Of a DNA stretch of 20,081 nucleotides, positions 18,427 through 20,081 are shown piece after piece; the stretch's first letter is position 1; each line of letters opens with the position of its first letter. Origin of the DNA: a virus; the IMG/VR virus record IMGVR_UViG_3300027899_000091, positions 1-20,081 of that record; one strand, given 5' to 3'. The translations under genes were made by a program, and so were the position numbers. The notes under the pieces are model-generated. The model was not told the DNA's origin. It ran no database searches and saw nothing but the letters and a program-made list of their open reading frames with translations.

Positions 18427-19425
18427 ATGGCAGAATTATTTAACGGTGCCCGGGCTCTGAAGCCTGTGAGTGAAAGAGACGCTCTTAGAAAAGCCCTTCT
18501 TAAGATGAAGGCTAGAAGATCTGGTGAGCTAAAGTCACTTAAAAGTTCATGGCCCAAATTTAATGATGCCTTCTGTGATGGATTGGAATGGAGAACTATC
18601 ACCGTTGTAGGTGCTAGGCCTGGCACAGGTAAAACTTTATTTATGGAACAGTTAATCTCTGATATTATTGAAGAGAACCAAGATCATAAATTTAGAGTAC
18701 TTAAGTTCCAGTTTGAGATGCTTGATGAGACCAATGGTATCAGAAAGCTGAGTCTGAATACAGGTGCTGATTACAATACATTAATGAGTAAAGGTGAACC
18801 GGTAGATAAGGATCTATACCTAAGATGTGTCCAGTACTATGAAGATAGTTCTAGAAATGACATTATTGATGTAGTATATGATCCGTGTACTGTAGATGAG
18901 ATGTGTGCAACTATACATTATTATATGGAAGCTCACAAAGATGAAGCAGGTAACTACACAAATACTCTGGTTACTATTGACCACTCAGCTTTATTTAAAG
19001 TAGGTAAAGGTCAGAAGGATAAGTTTGAAGTATTATATGCTCTTGGTGAAGCCATGACATATATGAAAAAACATTATCCTGTGGCGTTTCTTATCTTAAG
19101 TCAGTTGAACCGGAATATAGATAACCCAGATAGATCTAAAGATGGTGACTATGGAAATTATGTATTAGATTCTGATTTATTTGGAGCAGATGCTTTATTG
19201 CAACATGCTGATGTGGTGTTGGGTATTAATAAACCCTCTATCAGAAAGATTAGACAGTATGGTCCAGAGAGATTTATAATTAGTGATGAAGATACTTTAG
19301 CCTTCCACTTTTTGAAATCAAGAAATGGCACCACAAGATTGAGCTTCTTTAAGCTAGATAGAAACTCCATGAGAATTGTTGAAATAGCAACTCCAGCCCA
19401 AGCAAGTAAAACAATTAAAATTTAA
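18427..19425 (+). CDS. DnaB-like replicative helicase (RecA-fold core only), 332 aa
   Basis: The Walker A motif GARPGTGKT is at residues 62-70. Walker B-like LVTIDH, the sensor LSQLNRN and the FHFLKSRNG arginine-finger region follow in the order of DnaB C-terminal domains. There is no DnaB N-terminal primase-interaction domain, and the total length (332) is far below cellular DnaB. It should form a hexamer unwinding DNA at the fork. Neighbours (UDG, possible loader, ATPase) confirm the replication module. Confidence 0.9.
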   Translation: MAELFNGARALKPVSERDALRKALLKMKARRSGELKSLKSSWPKFNDAFCDGLEWRTITVVGARPGTGKTLFMEQLISDIIEENQDHKFRVLKFQFEMLDETNGIRKLSLNTGADYNTLMSKGEPVDKDLYLRCVQYYEDSSRNDIIDVVYDPCTVDEMCATIHYYMEAHKDEAGNYTNTLVTIDHSALFKVGKGQKDKFEVLYALGEAMTYMKKHYPVAFLILSQLNRNIDNPDRSKDGDYGNYVLDSDLFGADALLQHADVVLGINKPSIRKIRQYGPERFIISDEDTLAFHFLKSRNGTTRLSFFKLDRNSMRIVEIATPAQASKTIKI

Positions 19426-19427
19426 GT

Positions 19428-20009
19428 ATGAGTAGAAAAGAAAAAGAAAAGGAATTCTTTGCCCATCACATGGACAAATTCCGTAAAGCTCAGGTAACTG
19501 ATCCCTACTTTACTATCAAAACTGCTTTCTTTCAGAAAGGTAAGTATGGTAGACAAGTCCAGTTATTTGAGGGTGAACTAAAGAGAGGAGAAGATATCTA
19601 TATTGAGTTTATTGACATTATGAGAGATGCACTTGGTAAAGAAACAGGCATTGAACATGCCTTTGAAGATAGACCACTCTTTAAGTACAAACACAATCCT
19701 TATTTTGCAGAAGAATATGATGTAAAAGAAAGTACAAACTCTAATGGTGAAAATTATTTTGCCTACACTATTCCATTATCTGAGTTAATGGTTATTATGC
19801 CTGATGGTTCTGAGATTACACAAAATCTTTATGAGAAGAGAAAAGCTGAAGCTCCTAAAGAGCAAGTAAGTCTATCTGTATTTCCAGACTTTGAGAATGA
19901 ATTTATTCCAAAGCTTAAGGAAGTAAGTTTAGATGTAGAAGAATCAGCTTCTGACATTCTTCTAAGAATTGCAACAGAGTTTCAAAAACTAGCAACTAAG
20001 ATAAAATGA
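19428..20009 (+). CDS. Hypothetical protein of the replication module, 193 aa
   Basis: Basic helical start (MSRKEKEKEFFAHHMDKFRK), then a strand-rich central region (FTIKTAFFQKGKYGRQVQLF; YFAYTIPLSELMVIMPDGSE) and an acidic helical C-terminus. It lies two bases after the DnaB-like gene and is coupled by ATGA to the ATPase that follows. Strand-rich core with an acidic end could be a DNA-binding or clamp-like accessory protein, but nothing is diagnostic. Confidence 0.75.
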   Translation: MSRKEKEKEFFAHHMDKFRKAQVTDPYFTIKTAFFQKGKYGRQVQLFEGELKRGEDIYIEFIDIMRDALGKETGIEHAFEDRPLFKYKHNPYFAEEYDVKESTNSNGENYFAYTIPLSELMVIMPDGSEITQNLYEKRKAEAPKEQVSLSVFPDFENEFIPKLKEVSLDVEESASDILLRIATEFQKLATKIK

Positions 20010-20081
20010 GTATAGTACTTCCAACTAAAAAAGTAAAGGCTGAGAGAGTTAATCCAAAGAGATTAGTAATCTATTCAAAGC
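20006..20081 (+). CDS. Start of a probable RecA/Sak4-like ATPase, cut by window edge
   Basis: Twenty-five codons are visible (MSIVLPTKKVKAERVNPKRL, then VIYSK). The NPKRLVIYSK segment reads like the strand just before a Walker A loop in phage AAA/Sak4-like single-strand annealing or RecA-like ATPases. The P-loop itself is outside the window, so the assignment is provisional. Its ATG overlaps the previous stop. Confidence 0.6.
   Translation, partial: MSIVLPTKKVKAERVNPKRLVIYSK

Noticed and set aside
153-20009. Possible stop-codon reassignment, known in some crAss-like phages
   Set aside because: TAA, TAG and TGA all end genes at sensible positions beside terminators or next starts, and no suppressor tRNA is present in the window.

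Overview
This window looks like part of a lytic, AT-rich, double-stranded DNA phage of Bacteroidota, most likely a crAss-like phage (order Crassvirales). The gene set supports this: family 1 uracil-DNA glycosylase, a DnaB-type replicative helicase without its N-terminal domain, an SF2 helicase next to a ParB-like protein, an HNH nuclease, a metallophosphoesterase, a spore-photoproduct-lyase-like radical SAM protein, the start of an ATPase, and many very small genes. The two host-like promoter boxes match the Bacteroidota -7 element (TAnnTTTG), and most starts lack a Shine-Dalgarno sequence. All three stop codons are used normally and nothing suggests codon reassignment. There is no integrase, transposase or CRISPR array.

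Layout. (1) Positions 1-779 hold two minus-strand genes. (2) Positions 780-1305 are a gene-free divergence region. Its left part is a roughly 290-nt, hairpin-packed sequence bracketed on the minus strand by a TATATTTG box and an intrinsic terminator; its right part is an unusual GC-rich patch. (3) Positions 1306-4820 are an array of eleven plus-strand single-gene cassettes. Each starts with a near-identical 16-bp motif, AACATCTTWTTACTTA, and ends in an intrinsic terminator, often with the stop codon inside the hairpin. I read this as the early region, with the motif a candidate promoter for a phage or virion RNA polymerase. One cassette (2810-2976) has no convincing protein; the last two encode paralogues. 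(4) Positions 4821-5131 are an AT-rich stretch with two long hairpins. (5) Positions 5132-8109 hold small polycistronic units ending in terminators, including a tRNA-Arg(UCU). (6) Positions 8112-12473 form a tightly overlapping operon: HNH nuclease, ParB-like protein, SF2 helicase, ClpS-like adaptor, a helix-turn-helix plus ribbon-helix-helix candidate, and small membrane proteins. (7) After a palindrome-rich control region (12474-12589) comes a second operon: metallophosphoesterase, miniature membrane and zinc proteins, SPL-like enzyme and conserved small proteins. It is interrupted by one antisense gene (16626-16931). It then continues with UDG, a possible replisome protein, the DnaB-like helicase and the start of an ATPase at the right edge.

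How it fits together: the cassette array probably makes independently started and stopped early host-takeover proteins, while the long operons make the replication, repair and nucleotide-processing machinery. The observations most worth following are the cassette array with its stop-in-terminator design, the structured RNA at the divergence point, the ORF-less cassette, the ClpS-like protein lacking its N-terminal extension and its degron-pocket histidine, and the SPL-like enzyme outside any sporulating host.
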